Shown: positions 9,787 through 22,837 of the stretch, piece after piece
Layout of the letters: each line of letters begins with the position of its first letter
How positions within the stretch are numbered: the stretch's first letter is position 1
NCBI RefSeq assembly: GCF_014851395.1
Contig: NW_024040485.1
Location: forward strand, 6,720,104 to 6,784,103
Length of the DNA stretch: 64,000 nucleotides
From: Micropterus salmoides
Lineage: Eukaryota > Chordata > Actinopteri > Centrarchiformes > Centrarchidae
Direction: 5' to 3'
Made by a program: the position numbers and the translations under genes
Notes under the pieces: model-generated
Database searches by the model: none
What the model was told of the DNA's origin: nothing
Seen by the model: only the letters and a program-made list of their open reading frames with translations

Positions 9787-10566
9787 TAGTTGATCCATAG
9801 AAAAATTTTCGGCAAAAATTTGATGAATTGATTAATTGTTGAAGCCATTTATCAAGCGACATATGTCAAGTATCCTCTCTTCCAGCTTCTCAAATGTGAA
9901 GTTTTGATGCTTTTCTTTGCCTAACGTGACAGTAAACTTAATATTTTGGGGTTTTAGACTGTTGGTCAGACGAAACAAGACATCTAAAAACTCCACCTCA
10001 GAATTATGAACATTGTGATTGCCCAAACAATCGATCTGCTAATTGAGAAAATAATCAGCAGATTCATCGATCATTAAAGGTTCAGTGTGTAGGTTTTCGT
10101 GGCATCTAGTGAACTGCTTAGGTACTGCTCACCCCGCGGAGGGGAGGAGAAGCTGTGGTGGGCGTCACGCTCTGTCGGCTCTTGTGCTAAATAATATAAT
10201 GTGGGCCTCCATTTGTCTAAATTTCACATTTCTTCTTTATTCTAACAAACCAGACGTCTACTACTTCTTCTTCTTTTGTTCTTTGTTTATTCAGCGTAGT
10301 GACAAAATGCGCTCTATAGAGCAGTTTGTACATTTGGGCTACTGTAGAAACATGGCGGTGCAACATGGCAACGTCCATATCAGAGGACTTGCGGTGTGTG
10401 TAGATAGAAGTGGCTCATTCTAAGGTAATAAAAACATAACGGTTTATTATGTAAGGTCTTTAAACACCACTTAAAACATAGTTATGTATATTATATTGTA
10501 TTTCTGTCAATAGTTCATCCTTAATCTCACAGACTGAACCTTTAAAACAATTGTTAGTTTGCAGCC
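9787..10566. mobile_element. Degenerate AT-rich MITE, split by a second MITE
   Basis: The outer element has the ATTAATCGATTA-rich, GCAGCC-ending look of a MITE family common in fish. Copies recur in this window near 16073, 29985, 36048, 42918, 43492, 45312 and 52270. Its right end (AACAATTGTTAGTTTGCAGCC, from about 10546) is separated from the rest by the insertion at 10075-10544. A minus-strand open frame at 9832-10026 inside it is a repeat artefact. Confidence 0.7.
10075..10544. mobile_element. MITE with TTAAAGGTTCAG-type inverted ends, inserted in another MITE
   Basis: The left end TTAAAGGTTCAGTGTGT is matched by the inverted right end ACAGACTGAACCTTTAA. The interior includes the block TGGGCTACTGTAGAAACATG and GGCGGTGCAACATGG, which I recognise from a widespread teleost MITE. 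The flanks fit a TA or TWA target duplication, but the exact border is ambiguous. Confidence 0.8.
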
Positions 10567-10887
10567 ATACTCCAAAGATGCTGCGATGGAGATATGCATT
10601 TTTTTAAAAATTAGCAGGTTTGTTTTTCCTCATGAATATGTTAATTTATGCAGCAAAGCACATCAATTTCTACTTAATATAGAGCGAGCATGTGGACAGC
10701 CACACGCCAAGACAACAGTCCTCTGAGAGCTAGGCAGGCACTGTTCTGGGAAAAACTGAGTCATTCATTTTGAACAGAGAAGCAGTCTGACACCAGTCTG
10801 AGGAGAGAGATGACAAGTATTGATGATGAAGCTCAGATAGAGAAGAGGAGATTCAATTCAAAAGGAGGACAGTATGCATGTGCGACC

Positions 10888-10908
10888 GTGTGTGTGTGTG
10901 TGTGTGTG
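10888..10908. repeat. (GT)10 microsatellite
   Basis: Uninterrupted GT run in intron 2. Confidence 0.9.
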
Positions 10909-13366
10909 CCACAGGCAGATTAGCTTTTAGGATGTAGCCTTGTACAGAAAGTCAGAGAACAGATGACAGAGAGAGAGAGCAGAACATCTGGCTGTGCAAG
11001 CGGTCAGGCGTTCCCCAAGGCCAAGAGGAGGATTGAACTAAGCCGATCAAAGAGAGAGCAGGTAGATGTACATAGACAAACAATCTTATACTTACATACT
11101 GCCCTCTAAATAATCAACAGTAAAGAATACACCCCTACACGCTGTGTGACAGTGATGTTGCAGGTTCATTGCATGCCACACTGCAAAATAGCTCTAATCT
11201 TGGTTGCAATCTGTGTCTCACACGGTGCACAATCTGTATTTTTAGGCATGTCAGATTGTTGAGGAATACCTGGTGAATCCAGGCACTGAAACGTAAACAG
11301 GAACAGAAATATACAAGCAGATATGCACAGCGGTGGCGTCAGCCAGTGTGTTCTGGATCACTTCAGTTCATTTTGTATTCCAATTTTATTGGTTGGTTTG
11401 TAAACGTGGTTCATAGCAGCAGTTACATTGTGAGAATTTGGTCCTACATTTCTGACATTGTCTGTATTTTGATGCAGGCTGTCTTTAGCCACTAAAGCTC
11501 TGACCACTATTTTGGTTCTTACCACCTTTCTCTCACACTTTCATCTGGCACAGCCCAAGTAGCCTTAATTAGATGTTAGGGTGTTTCCACAGGATATGAG
11601 GAGATAAAACAAAATAAAAGTTGACCTAAAAAGACTGAAAAACAGAGAGCAGGTTGTACATTACAGGAAAGATTAAACATAAGTCTCAGAATGTCATTAT
11701 AGTCAGCATTAATGTACTAATCAGCTATTTAACAAAGCAATAACAATTGTCTATATATTATTTAAGCCTCATTTCTTTACTTGACTGCATTACAGTTTCA
11801 CTCTTTTTTTCACTTCCACCTGAGCTCAGTAATCTCATCCAAGCATCTCTTGTGTTTGCATTATGCAGCATGCTGTGTAAAGCAGAGCATTAAATGGCTG
11901 CCTCTTATACTGCTGTATAAGGGTCAGTCTTTCACACGCAGAGGTGATAACAGTAGTATATCTCTGCTCTGTTTGGTAAATCTTTTTGGTTCATTATTTT
12001 CTGTCATGGGTGTAAAAGTTGCACTGTACAAGGGTCATGTTTACAGAGCTTAGATATTGCAGCAGCAGCAACAAATAAGTAAAAAAAAAAAATAATGATG
12101 TTAATGATACTGTATTGTCAGGGATGTGGGGCATGTACTGCTTGTAAAGAATTAATGTGAGGCAGAGTACTATATTATTGAAAGGTGTATTAGCCTGTTA
12201 GGGAATGTATGGGATTTTCCTGGGTTTGTTAGAAGGGATGTGAGAGCAGGAGATTATACAGAAAAACCTCTGCATCACTGGCAAGATTATACATTATTTA
12301 AGGCATTATTGAAGCGTCTATTTCTCAGGCATGCTTACTTTCCCTTTCCCCCTCTCTCTTTCTGTTTCTCTATCCCCACACCTCACATTTTCCCTCTGTC
12401 AAATGTTATCATTTGCTCAAATTCTCTGCCTTGTGATCACTATTTACTTCTCTGTTGATCTGAAAATGTCTACCACACTGAGCTGTGATCGTGTTCAGCT
12501 GACTCGTGCCAGCCGGCTTTTCTACATGCCAACAGTGGCAGCAGAATGCTTAGTTTGTGTTTTTACCCTGGTGGCATCTTGCCATCAAATTATTAAATTA
12601 AGAGGCAAGGACTCAAAAAACTACACTGCATATGCACTTTAGCTAGAGCTGCATTGATACACAATGATGTGCAACCACCACGGTGAACATAACTCTGCTT
12701 CTGTCCTGATCTGGTTCCACTTGACAACAGTTGTGTGGATAATCTCAGCACCTGTTCTAATGTATCTACCGAAACAGAAGAACCAACGCATGACCATATA
12801 AAGATGTTAGTACTACTGTACACTGAGCTCACACAGTCCATTTTTAATGTAGCTTTAAAGGTTTATTTCCAGCAGTGATGAATTACACATGCCAGCCATG
12901 GACATTTTTGTGCAAACTACTGGCTACAGTACAGTCCTGAATGTCACAGAAACAGACAAGAGTTCAGCATTTTTGGTTAAACACTGCAGACATCCTGGGA
13001 AGATCTGTGCAATTAAAGTGACTACAACTCTAACCTCCCTGAGCTTCTACTACCACCGAGGTGCAGCTGGGTTAAAGTTTAACTTCTCTCCAAAGTGCTG
13101 CAGCAGAGCTGTGTGGGGACAGCTTGTGTACGGCTGTGGGTGTGCTGGGCAGCTCCCAGCAGTGAATGTGTTTTTACTGTGTGGATCTGAAACAGGACAC
13201 TGCTGAGAAAGAGCAAACATACTCAGAAAACATTCCTGGGATTAACAGATAAAATGAAGATCAATCTTGAAAGGTCCAGTCTAAAGCTAGCAGTCTAAGT
13301 CTGACTTTTATAAAACATACTATACAACTATACAATTATCTTCATGTTTCTCTGATGGCATCTCAC

Positions 13367-13546
13367 CTCCGTTCAACGAGCCATTGTGGGGTAATACTGT
13401 TGTGGTGGCATCATGGCTGTCCTGCGCCGTGGTCCCATCAGCTTTGGCGACCTCAGGCTCCTGCAGGCTGTCGTCCTCCACAATGTGTAGCTTGTCCTCG
13501 TCGTCAGAGTCTGAACTGGCTTCCAAGCCATTGTTGAAGTTTGTCA
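13367..13546 (-). CDS. zeb1: zeb1 coding exon 2 (acidic N-terminal region)
   Basis: This is a 180-nt exon, phase 1 at both ends, flanked by a CAG acceptor at 13549-13547 after a pyrimidine-rich stretch and by a GTGAGA donor at 13366-13361. It encodes 60 residues starting VTNFNNGLEASSDSDDEDKL and continuing HIVEDDSLQEPEV. The stretch SDSDDEDKLHIVE matches ZEB1, whereas the ZEB2 version as I know it reads more like SETDEEDKLHIAE. That makes this the main reason for calling ZEB1. The acidic serine-rich patch looks like a casein kinase 2 substrate (inference). The second half, rich in T, D, A and H, is poorly conserved and looks disordered. The exon is slightly shorter than I expect for mammalian ZEB1 exon 2. 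It lies between intron 1 (41,751 bp) and intron 2 (10,740 bp). The downstream zinc fingers that bind CACCT/CAGGTG boxes are not in this window. Confidence 0.95.
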
Positions 13547-13894
13547 CTGCGAGAAGACACACACAGAGATGGAAGATGATCTAACACGTACCATCTGGAG
13601 TAAGATTTTAGCAGCTACAACTTACATCGCTCATTCAGATTCCCAGTGCAGAGGAGTCAGCTCCCTGCTGCTGCAATCAGAGTCTGATTTACATCAGAGA
13701 TGAAGAATAAAAAGGAATTAACTGCAATTACTGACTGCCTGTGTGATCAGCATCTGAGCTGCATGGGTAAAAAGCATAGCAATGTGCCTCTATTGGGGGG
13801 AGTATAGTCCGACTGCCCCCTTGCGTGCCTCTCCTTCATACATTTCTAGCATAGATGGCACTTCTGGAAGTCTGAACCCAAACAGCCTTTGTAT

Positions 13895-14203
13895 TAGGGG
13901 TGGGGGAAAAAATCGATACAGCATAGTATCGCAATATTTTCCAAGGCAGTACTGTATCGATACGGCAAGTATCGATCTTTTATTATATAAATTGTATGTG
14001 AGAATTTTAGTTTTGGTACTATAATAATAAAATCAATTGCTTTTTCATTCCACTAAAAAAATAGTTTTCCTTTGAGAACACAATCTGAAGTTGGAAAAAA
14101 GGTAATAAATTCCAATAATGTTTAAAATCACAATAATATCGTATCGTGACATAAGTATCAAGATAATATCGTATTGTGGGGCTTCTGGTGATTCCCTCCC
14201 CTA
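13895..14203. mobile_element. hAT-like MITE with TAGGGGTGGG / CCCTCCCCTA ends
   Basis: An element of about 309 bp that starts TAGGGGTGGGGGAAAAAATC and ends with a near-inverted CCCTCCCCTA. It has internal ATCGATAC/GTATCGATA motifs near each end. This is a familiar fish MITE pattern, and the hAT assignment is from memory of the family. Confidence 0.75.
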
Positions 14204-15209
14204 CTTTGTGCTGTGCTCTACTTACTGTGTTCTACAATAATACACAATGAATTAAATGGCACAACAGTGGAGAATCAAGTTATGCTGCTAATCTTTGAGG
14301 CTAAAGATAGCAATGTGTGATCTTGCAGTCCAATTTGAAGCCACCTTAAAATGCAGTTAAAGGCATGCTAATGGAGGTGGATCATATGTTAAGCAAATAC
14401 AAAAGTACAGGACTGGCCAGGAGAACCTTCAGTCATCTAATGCAAATTTACTGTGAAAATGTGTCAATTATGGCAGCCATAATGATGCTGAGACCTTTAT
14501 GGTATGGTATTTATATAATTTCCTCAAGACGAGAACCCCACACCTGTGCTCCAAGTGTAACCCTGCTAACCAATAAGAGAAAATTGGATATATGAAAAGC
14601 AGTACAGCACACACTAAACCCACCAGGCCACCGTAGATCAGAAAATACACTGTACCTGTTCTCTGTTGCGTTGGTTTAGGATGTCGGATCTTATGTCTTT
14701 TCAAGTTAAAAGTACATCTAAATAACTGAAGCATAGAAAGGAAAGCTGGCTGCAGTCCTATGAAATCAGAAAATATAGACATTCAGGTATGTTCATAGGC
14801 ATTTTCTTTTCTTAGCTACAAGCCACAATTTTTTTCAATCCGATTAACTAACCCAAACAAAAACAGTTTCAACTAGCCTGGACAACCTAAACCATAAAAT
14901 CCAGATCCTCTGCTGTCATATGCTCCAAACTTTGCAAAAACTTTGCAAAACACAATCTTCGTCACATCCATCAATCGCTGACTCGAGGTACACATTATTT
15001 CCTTCTCATCACCTACACAGAGAAAACACAAAAAAAGTCACAAACTGCAGCCATGGGGAAAAATAATCACTTGTATATCAGCCTCAGAAAGCAAATCTAT
15101 TTTACACTGTGCTGCGGTCAGTGAGTTTGTCTGTGGGGTACAGCTTCTTAATGGGAGCTCAGGGTGAAAAATGGACCAACTGGACTGGTCTGAATGAATT
15201 TAGCAGGAG

Positions 15210-15232
15210 GTGTGTGTGTGTGTGTGTGTGTG
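15210..15232. repeat. (GT)11 microsatellite
   Basis: Uninterrupted GT run in intron 1. Confidence 0.9.
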
Positions 15233-15381
15233 AGTTGTAGCTGATAGAGGCATGTGGGTATACGGGGATGTAAGTGATGATGAGCACTATAGGTATTGAA
15301 TTGCTTTTCTAGTGTCAGCATGTGTGCACGTATGGCTGTTGTGAGCACAAATGAGTATATATGTATGTGAATGAACAAAAA

Positions 15382-15427
15382 GTGTGCGTGTGTGTGTGTG
15401 TGCGCGCGCGTGTGTGTGTGTGTGTGC
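15382..15427. repeat. 46-bp perfectly alternating GT/GC tract
   Basis: Purine and pyrimidine alternate without a break: GT units, then (GC)4, then GT units. This is the classic composition for left-handed Z-DNA. Confidence 0.9.
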
Positions 15428-15516
15428 TCCCCGCAGGGAAGCTGTACATCTTGGCAGAGGTGCTGAAGACGCCTAATGAGGAGGAAAGCTTGGGTTGTTT
15501 GTTCACAGGTGACAGG

Positions 15517-15546
15517 TGCACACACACACACACACACAAACACACG
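15517..15546. repeat. (CA)n microsatellite
   Basis: CA run with one AA interruption, 90 bp from the GT/GC tract and in inverted sense to it. Confidence 0.85.
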
Positions 15547-15740
15547 TCCTAAACCACAATACAAGCTCTATGTGTTTGCATAAGTGTAGATCTACACCTC
15601 TGCATGAAGTAGGAAGCTATTTCTGGTGGCGCTGTTGAACTCACACACCCTTGCAGCATGCACATAATGCAGATCAGATGACACACACCTACAGTAACCC
15701 GCCGATATCTAAGCCACACCCTGAGCACCAACACTTTCTA

Positions 15741-15777
15741 CACACACACACACACACACGCACACACACACACACGC
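15741..15777. repeat. (CA)n microsatellite with CG interruptions
   Basis: About 18 CA units with two CG steps. Confidence 0.88.
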
Positions 15778-17830
15778 AGTCCTACATCACACTCCAGGAG
15801 TGATGTGGTGCTTTCCACAGACGATTCTGTCACTGCTCCAGACAGATGAGCGGAACAGAGAATGCAAAATTATGTGTGTGTGGGGAGGGGGGAGGGTCGA
15901 TGCACGTCTGGATCGATGTAAGAGGCTGGAGCAGAAAGAGAGGCGCATAATTTGTTTGTGTGCTCTGGTTTGGGGTTTCGTATAGGCCAGATGACAAGAG
16001 AAGAAACATGACATGTACACTACCTTACCCGGTTGCTGTTTGAAATCCTGCTGTATGTTGAAGGCCACTACGTAATCATTTTTTTCTTCAAGTATTGTTT
16101 AAGTAATTTTTAAGCAAAATTATTGTCTATTAGTTTTCAGTTAATCGACTAATCACTTAATTGATGAATCATTTCGCTTCCCCCTGCATGGTGCACCACA
16201 AGTTTAAATCATCCGCATGTTATCATTTAGAGATTAAGATGTGAAGTCTACAGATATTACACCCCCTATTCACATGACTGTCACCTAGGGTGTGTAGCAG
16301 CTACCATTTTGGCCTTGCCTGTCTTAAAAAAGAACATAATAGTTAAATAAAGACAGAAACGTTGGAGAATATTGGTCAAAAACAATTAATGTTCAAAGAG
16401 TCACTTGTATATTTGCTATCTAATTTGACCCTGAGGCAGAAAACATCTTACAGTTTGTATTACCTGAAAGCTCAGTTGCCTTCTCAGTAACACATTACAT
16501 CAGTTTACGGTGAGCTGATTACTATATTTGACTACCAGAGTTTAGTGTGAATGAAAATCTCAATGGTAACCTCTGTTTGGCTAGATGCAGACCAGTTAAG
16601 TAGTTAATAACTACATTGCAGACCGTCAGCCCAAACACACCCTTAGTTCCTAAAAATCAACAAACTGTGTCTCTCTTCATTCAGACAAAAACACACATTG
16701 TTAACCAGACAGGCTTGTGGCAATTCCAATAATAGAAAGGTCTATACTTTCAGATAAACAGTCTGTGTCTGTTCTGGTGACTTATTCTTAACAGTGCTGG
16801 CAGGAGGGGAACAACAACCAGCTGAGCTCCAGATAATAAACAATACTGGAGAAGGCACTAAATAAAAGCTCAGGCATTATATCTGTATTTTCTATATTCA
16901 TTCTGTCATTGAATTTGAAGATTGTGGTCAAATGTTGTCAAAGTATCTGATAGAATTAACCTTAATTGTACAGGCTGAATAATATCACATTATTGGTTGA
17001 ATTATTATTATTTTTTTAATGATTTTACTTCCATATTGTGATTAAACAATCTTTTACAAACTTCAACTGCAATTCCTAAACTTTTATGGGTTTGATTGTA
17101 ATAGTTTTCTCTATTTAACCACAGATGTGTGCAAAATACCAGAGGGTGCTAAGAAGAAAGAAGTACCTGTTAGCATTAAAATATTCAATGAAACTGCTCA
17201 GTGTCCACAATATTATAATGAGTCTCATCAGTCAGATAACATTCTCTATTCTAAAATTAAAAATTAAGCACTTAGGCTAGTAAAATTAAACAAAACAATT
17301 AACTAAATTAAATAAAAGTGAAATAAAAATATAAATGTGTTTTCTACTTTCTAACTGGAACATTAAACTGTGCTAAACAAGCTGAATGCAGCAACATTAG
17401 CTCTTATTTCTCTCTTGTTCCTTTGGATTTAATTACAGACAGATCAGGTTAGTAAAAATGAGCATGCTTTGTGTGGTTTAATGACATTGGATTTAAGGAT
17501 TTCTGGGTATTGAAGTCAACTGGTTTCCCCTCAGTACAATTTTGAGAAGCAGACCTACTCCTGTTGCTGTTCACATGTCACAGTTTTTCAGAATAATTTA
17601 AATCTAAAGTCCGACAAATGCTCTGAAGGCATCTTAGTGATAAATCCACAAACATAAAGACAGCAGCACAACCTGACAACAAATAATCCTCATCAGCCCT
17701 GCGGTGCTTTCTCTGCTCGATTGGCCGGTGTGCTTTTACCATACAAACAGACAGGAGGCGGCAGTGAGAGGACTAGGAGAGACGAAAAGACTCCCGACAC
17801 ACTTGATGGAGACAGAGACAACTTTTCTTC

Positions 17831-17863
17831 TGTGTGTGTTTGTGTGTGTGTTTGTGTGTGTGT
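17831..17863. repeat. Interrupted (GT)n microsatellite
   Basis: GT run broken by two extra T's. Confidence 0.85.
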
Positions 17864-19746
17864 ATTTTGTAGACAGAGAGAAAGAGAGCCCCGTCCACAT
17901 CATCATGACAATGCGTCAAGTGAACTGTTAATCCTCCATCTGGAGGTCTGTACAGAGGAGAGGCCAGAGAACAGAGGAGGGAAGTCTAGACGATAGCATT
18001 CCTCCCTTCCTGCCATCCATCTCTCTGATTAAAGAATCTGTTTCATAACAAGACCCTTCATCATTAGTATGAACTAATGTTTATTCAGATTTCTTTTATG
18101 ATTACTGATTAGATTTCTGCCACTTCAAGACTGAAATCTGTCATAACGCACTGGGCTACCCTGTCCTGCGCCTTCTTCTGTTTGTTGAGTGAAATCATGT
18201 TTGTTTCACTTTCAGTTCTCCATTAATGAGAACATATACCACAAAATAATAAAACTGTGCTTAAATTGTACGGCCAACAGCACTCCGCTAGCACAGTGAG
18301 ATTTCCCCTCAATTAAAACAAGGGAAACGTTACAGAAAAGATGGAATTTATAATATCCTGTCTGCCTCGTCTGACTTTATTTGATTTAACCTTCAATTAA
18401 TTATGTAATCAGACTGAAATTTTAAAAAAAGCCACCCCCTCTGCATCTACCTTGCACTGTATACAGTATCCACTGAACTGCCCCTTCATATAGTTTCTTC
18501 TTTTTACCGTCCAATGACTGGAAAAGGGAAAAAAAAGTAACAGCTACTCATGTGAAAAAAGACAAAATACAGCTGCAGCAGTTTACTGAGCGAGCAGCAA
18601 AGCATCTGACTTCAACAATGTTGGCATCAGTGAGCCAGACCCACATCAGGACACGTGACCCTGGGGGAGGGGGTGTATCATGTGTGTCTGACACACCACA
18701 ACATAACCCTGACTGGACCACATGGACTGGTATCTGGGTCAAAGGTCAGCTGCTGTGCAGTGGGCAGAGGGGGAGGGAGAGTGAGGGGGAGAAGCTAGAA
18801 ATAGACTACTATTAGTCTGTAGAAACAGTATATCAGTTTATATATATAACATGTAAACCATACATACATACACTGATGGCAGAGGCTACACACTTCAATA
18901 TGTGGGCTGGGAGGAGCTGGGGATGGACTAATAACTAAGACTACGAGTCTAAAGCCATGCTTAGCGGCTCTGTAAGGCTGTACTTAGGCCCAGCGGTGCT
19001 TTAAACTAAATGGTTCACAGTGACAACGTTAAAATGCTAATGTTCCTAATACTACTTTTTTATCATGTTCACCATCTTAGTTTAGCTTGTAAGCATGCAG
19101 ACATTTGCAAATCAGAACTAAACAGAAGTTGCAGCTGAGGCTGAATTCATGACTTTTGCAGGTATTTGGTTATTAACATATAGTATTTAGTAGTATTTAG
19201 TAACATATTTTTAAACTGGATGATGGCAGTAGATAAAAAGTTAAGGGATCACTAAACTTGTTACATTTTACATTTTACTCAAAACCTCAAATGTCAACAT
19301 CATAGTGGATGAGAGGAAAAGTCAGGGGATCATTGAAGTCATTACGATTCATCACCTGTGAACCAGGGATGTTTGGACCACATTTAATGGCAATCCATCC
19401 AATAGTAGTTGAGAAATCTTTTTTTTTGGAGCAAAGTCGTAGACCAACTGACAAACTGACACTGCCATCTCTAGAGCCGCCACACTTGTATCAATCAACT
19501 TGGCTTTGCATGCTTTTAAGTCCGACAGTATAAGATAACTAATAAACAGTGAATAACTCTTCACCATGAATCATTAACTAAAGACTTGGTGATTACCTCC
19601 TGCAGCTAAACAAACACTCATTACACTGTACATGAATAAGCTCCTTTTTTTGTGATGTGTTATTGAAGAGTCCTTACCAAAGAAATACGTGTGAGCAGAA
19701 CATCAGGCCTCATGACGAGACTACAGCTAGTTTGCTAAATAGGTAG

Positions 19747-19748
<2 letters not shown>

Positions 19749-19784
<36 letters not shown>
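19749..19784. repeat. (GT)18 microsatellite
   Basis: Uninterrupted GT run. Confidence 0.92.
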
Positions 19785-19786
<2 letters not shown>

Positions 19787-19848
19787 TGACCCAGTGCAGC
19801 TGTGCAGCATGGGAACTCTGCCAAGCCCCTAACAGACAATTACCCCAC

Positions 19849-19872
19849 TGTGTGTGTGTGTGTGTGTGTGTA
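19849..19872. repeat. (GT)12 microsatellite
   Basis: Second GT run, 65 bp after the one at 19749. Confidence 0.9.
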
Positions 19873-20307
19873 TGGCACACCAAACACAAGAGTGTACATG
19901 ACTAAAGCTTTCTGTCTGCTACTAGATGTGACCAGACTTTAACATGGCGAGCAGCTGCAGAGCGAGTCAGTCCACTTAAAGGGACAGCCTCACATATTCT
20001 CGTCCCTCATATTAGACAACTGGGTTCTGTTGTGTAGGTGAGATTTTTACAATTTAAATCTACATTAACTATAATTAATCTTTTAGATTATGGACAAAAG
20101 GCAAAAATGCAAAACATTGATGGTTCAAGCTTCTTAAATGTCAAATATTTAGACTGTTTAGATATTTAGACTGTTGGTTAAATAAAGCCAGATATTGAAA
20201 GTGTCACGAGCCCCCTGCAGTGACTCATGCTTGTGACTCCTGGCATGAGCGTGAGTGTGGTTTTATTCATTTTTTTCCCTTTTGTGTAAGTAAGTTTTGT
20301 TGTTGTT

Positions 20308-20338
20308 CTTTCTTTCTTTCTCTCTCTGTCTCTCTCTT
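20308..20338. repeat. (CTTT)n/(CT)n tract
   Basis: Short TTTC repeats leading into CT repeats. Confidence 0.8.
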
Positions 20339-21039
20339 TATCCCAGTCTGTGATTATGGGTGTTTCCTCTGGCGCTCCTGGTTTGGCGCCTTTCTTCATC
20401 TGCCTGCCATCTGCAATCAGCACACCTGACCACTATCAAGCCAATCAGCCATGCTTCAACAACCTAGGCATCACATCCAGTCCCCAATGGATCACTGAGT
20501 CACACACACTACATTTAGTGTGGCATACCAGCCAGCCTTTTGTCTGAAACTAGAAACTCTGCTTTTAGCCTGCCTTCTTGTCTGCTTAACTTTTTCACTT
20601 CTTTCACATTTTTATGGACAGAATGATCAATCAAGAAAATAATGAAATTAATCATTAATAAAAAAAAATGGCTGCTAGCTGCAGCCCTGCTCAAGTTTGT
20701 ATAAAACATTTCCTGTAAATAATCTTGTTTCCTGCTGTAAAAGGATTCCAGTTATCTTCCTATTATGAAATGGATAACCAAGTTTGAAGTGATTTATTAT
20801 TTTTCCAGCATATTTTAACCACTACAATCTCTGATTGATTTAACTACTGTAGAAAGTGGAAGAACAGCATTCTATTTCTGTTTGGTGCTGTAAAGCAATC
20901 AACCATGAAAATGACCACCAAAAGTATAACGCACCACAGTCAACTGAAGAGGCTAATAATCATCTGTGCAATGATACTGTTTATTTATGTTAATTATATG
21001 TGCAATAACTTAAAATACTACAGTATTACAGTATTACAG

Positions 21040-22837
21040 TATTATTATTTTACCAATAAGGTGGTGTCAATCAGAGCCTCTATTACCCCCACTGCCTCTT
21101 ACTCAGAGGTTCCTCACCAGCAACAAGAGAGTTTTAACCAGTTTTATCCCATCGACTTGTCTGAGCTTTTAAAAACAGTATCACAAATGAGAGTGTCTTC
21201 CAGCCCACTTGATGTAATACCTACAAAATTTTTACTGAAAGTAATGGATTCTGTTGGCCCCCATTTGATCTCTGTTTTCAACAGCTCCCTATCTACTGGT
21301 TGTGTCCCTGATTATTTTAAAACGGCTTGCGTGAACCCACTTTTAAAGAAACCTGGTTTAGATCCCTCCCTCCCACATAATTTTAGACCAATTTCAAAAC
21401 TGCCTTTTATTGCAAAGATTCTAGAAAGAATTGTGTCCAAACAGCTGCTCACTGTACTGGAAAATAACAAAATATTTGAAAAGTTTCAGTCTGGTTTTAG
21501 GAAGTACCACAGCACTGAGACTGCCCTGCTTAAAGTCACCAATGACCTTTTAATGTCTGCTGATGAAGGCATGTGCTCAGTCCTGGTACTCCTGGACCTT
21601 AGCGCTGCTTTTGACACCATTGATCACAACATCATGTTAGACAGACTGAGGTACTGGGTGGGAATCTCTGGTACGGCCCTAGAATGGTTTTCATTCTACC
21701 TGTCAAATAGGAAGTTTTGCATGTCTGTAAACAACTATGTCTCCTCATTCTGTCCAGTTAAATATGGTGTGCCTCAGGGGTCGGTCTTAGGACCCATTTT
21801 GTTTTCCTTGTATCTGCTTCCCCTTGGACATATTATCCATAAACATGGCATTTCTTTTCATATTTATGCTGATGACACACAAATATACTTGCCCGTCAGA
21901 TCCACAGACCCTGGAATGCTGAGTTCACTTAAAAACTGCCTTTGTGAAGTTAAAAAATGGATGTCAAATAATGTCCTCCAGCTGAACTCAGACAAAACAG
22001 AAATCCTGGTCATCGGGTCTCAGCAGATGGCAAATCTGCTGGTTCCCTAGTAAATCACATTAAGCCTGTGGCAAAGAACCTTGGTGTTTGGTTTGATAGT
22101 AATTTAAATTTCGAGCAGCACACCACAAAGCTTGTTCAATCATGTTTTTATCAACTAAGAAATATAGCAAAAATTCGATCTATGTTAACTTTTAAGGACA
22201 CCGAGACCATTTTACACGCCTTCATCTCATCACGCCTGGATTATTGCAACAGCCTTTTCACCCGTTTAACCCAAAAATCTATTGATCGACTCCAGACTGT
22301 CCAGAACTCAGCTGCCAGGCTTTTAACCAGAACAAAGAAATATGACCACATTACTCCTGTTTTAGTTTCATTACACTGGCTCCCAGTATGTTTTAGAATT
22401 GACTTTAAAATTCTATTGATCACTTTTAAAGCTCTTCATGGCCTCTCGCCTTGTTATATTTCTGACCTTTTAGTCCCATACGCACCAGCACGTACCTTGA
22501 GATCCTCGGGCAGAGGTCTGCTGTTTGTTCCAGAGTCTCAACCGAAAACTAAAGGGGACAGAGCGTTTGCTGTCAGGGCCCCAAGGCTCTGGAACAGCCT
22601 GCCCGAGGAAATCAGGTCGGCTGAGTCAGTGAACTCTTTTAAGTCCCTTCTTAAAACATAGTTTTATAGGAGAGCTTTTCCCGATCTTATTTGACTTTAT
22701 TTTATCCCTTTTATTTTATTGCATTTTACTAATTTTATATTAATTTTTCATGCTCTTATCTTGTTTCTTTTGTATTATTCTTTACACTTGTTAAAGCACT
22801 TTGTAACTTGTTTTTGAAAAGTGCTCTACAAATAAGG

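Larger units (their letters stand above)
2627..13366 (-). other. zeb1 intron 2 (10,740 bp)
   Basis: The intron is bounded by the GTGAGA donor of exon 2 and the TTTTTAG acceptor of exon 3. It holds a terminal-inverted-repeat element (4781-5639), a polypyrimidine tract (6241-6545), nested MITEs (9787-10566) and a GT repeat (10888-10908). The stretches 2627-4780, 6560-9780 and 10910-13366 show no gene or repeat that I recognise apart from a purine-rich patch at 8745-8945. Confidence 0.88.
14204..20904. other. Intron 1 segment with simple repeats, no gene seen
   Basis: Apart from several CA/GT repeats, a Z-DNA-prone tract at 15382-15427, a short MITE scrap at 16073-16182 and another at about 20040-20170, I see no conserved coding or RNA feature. 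Predicted peptides here are short and largely driven by CA/GT repeats. Confidence 0.6.

Noticed and set aside
15148..15564. 138-codon minus-strand open frame
   Set aside because: It is driven by CA/GT repeats (THTHT/VCVCV runs) on both strands, with no domain and no splice-linked neighbours.
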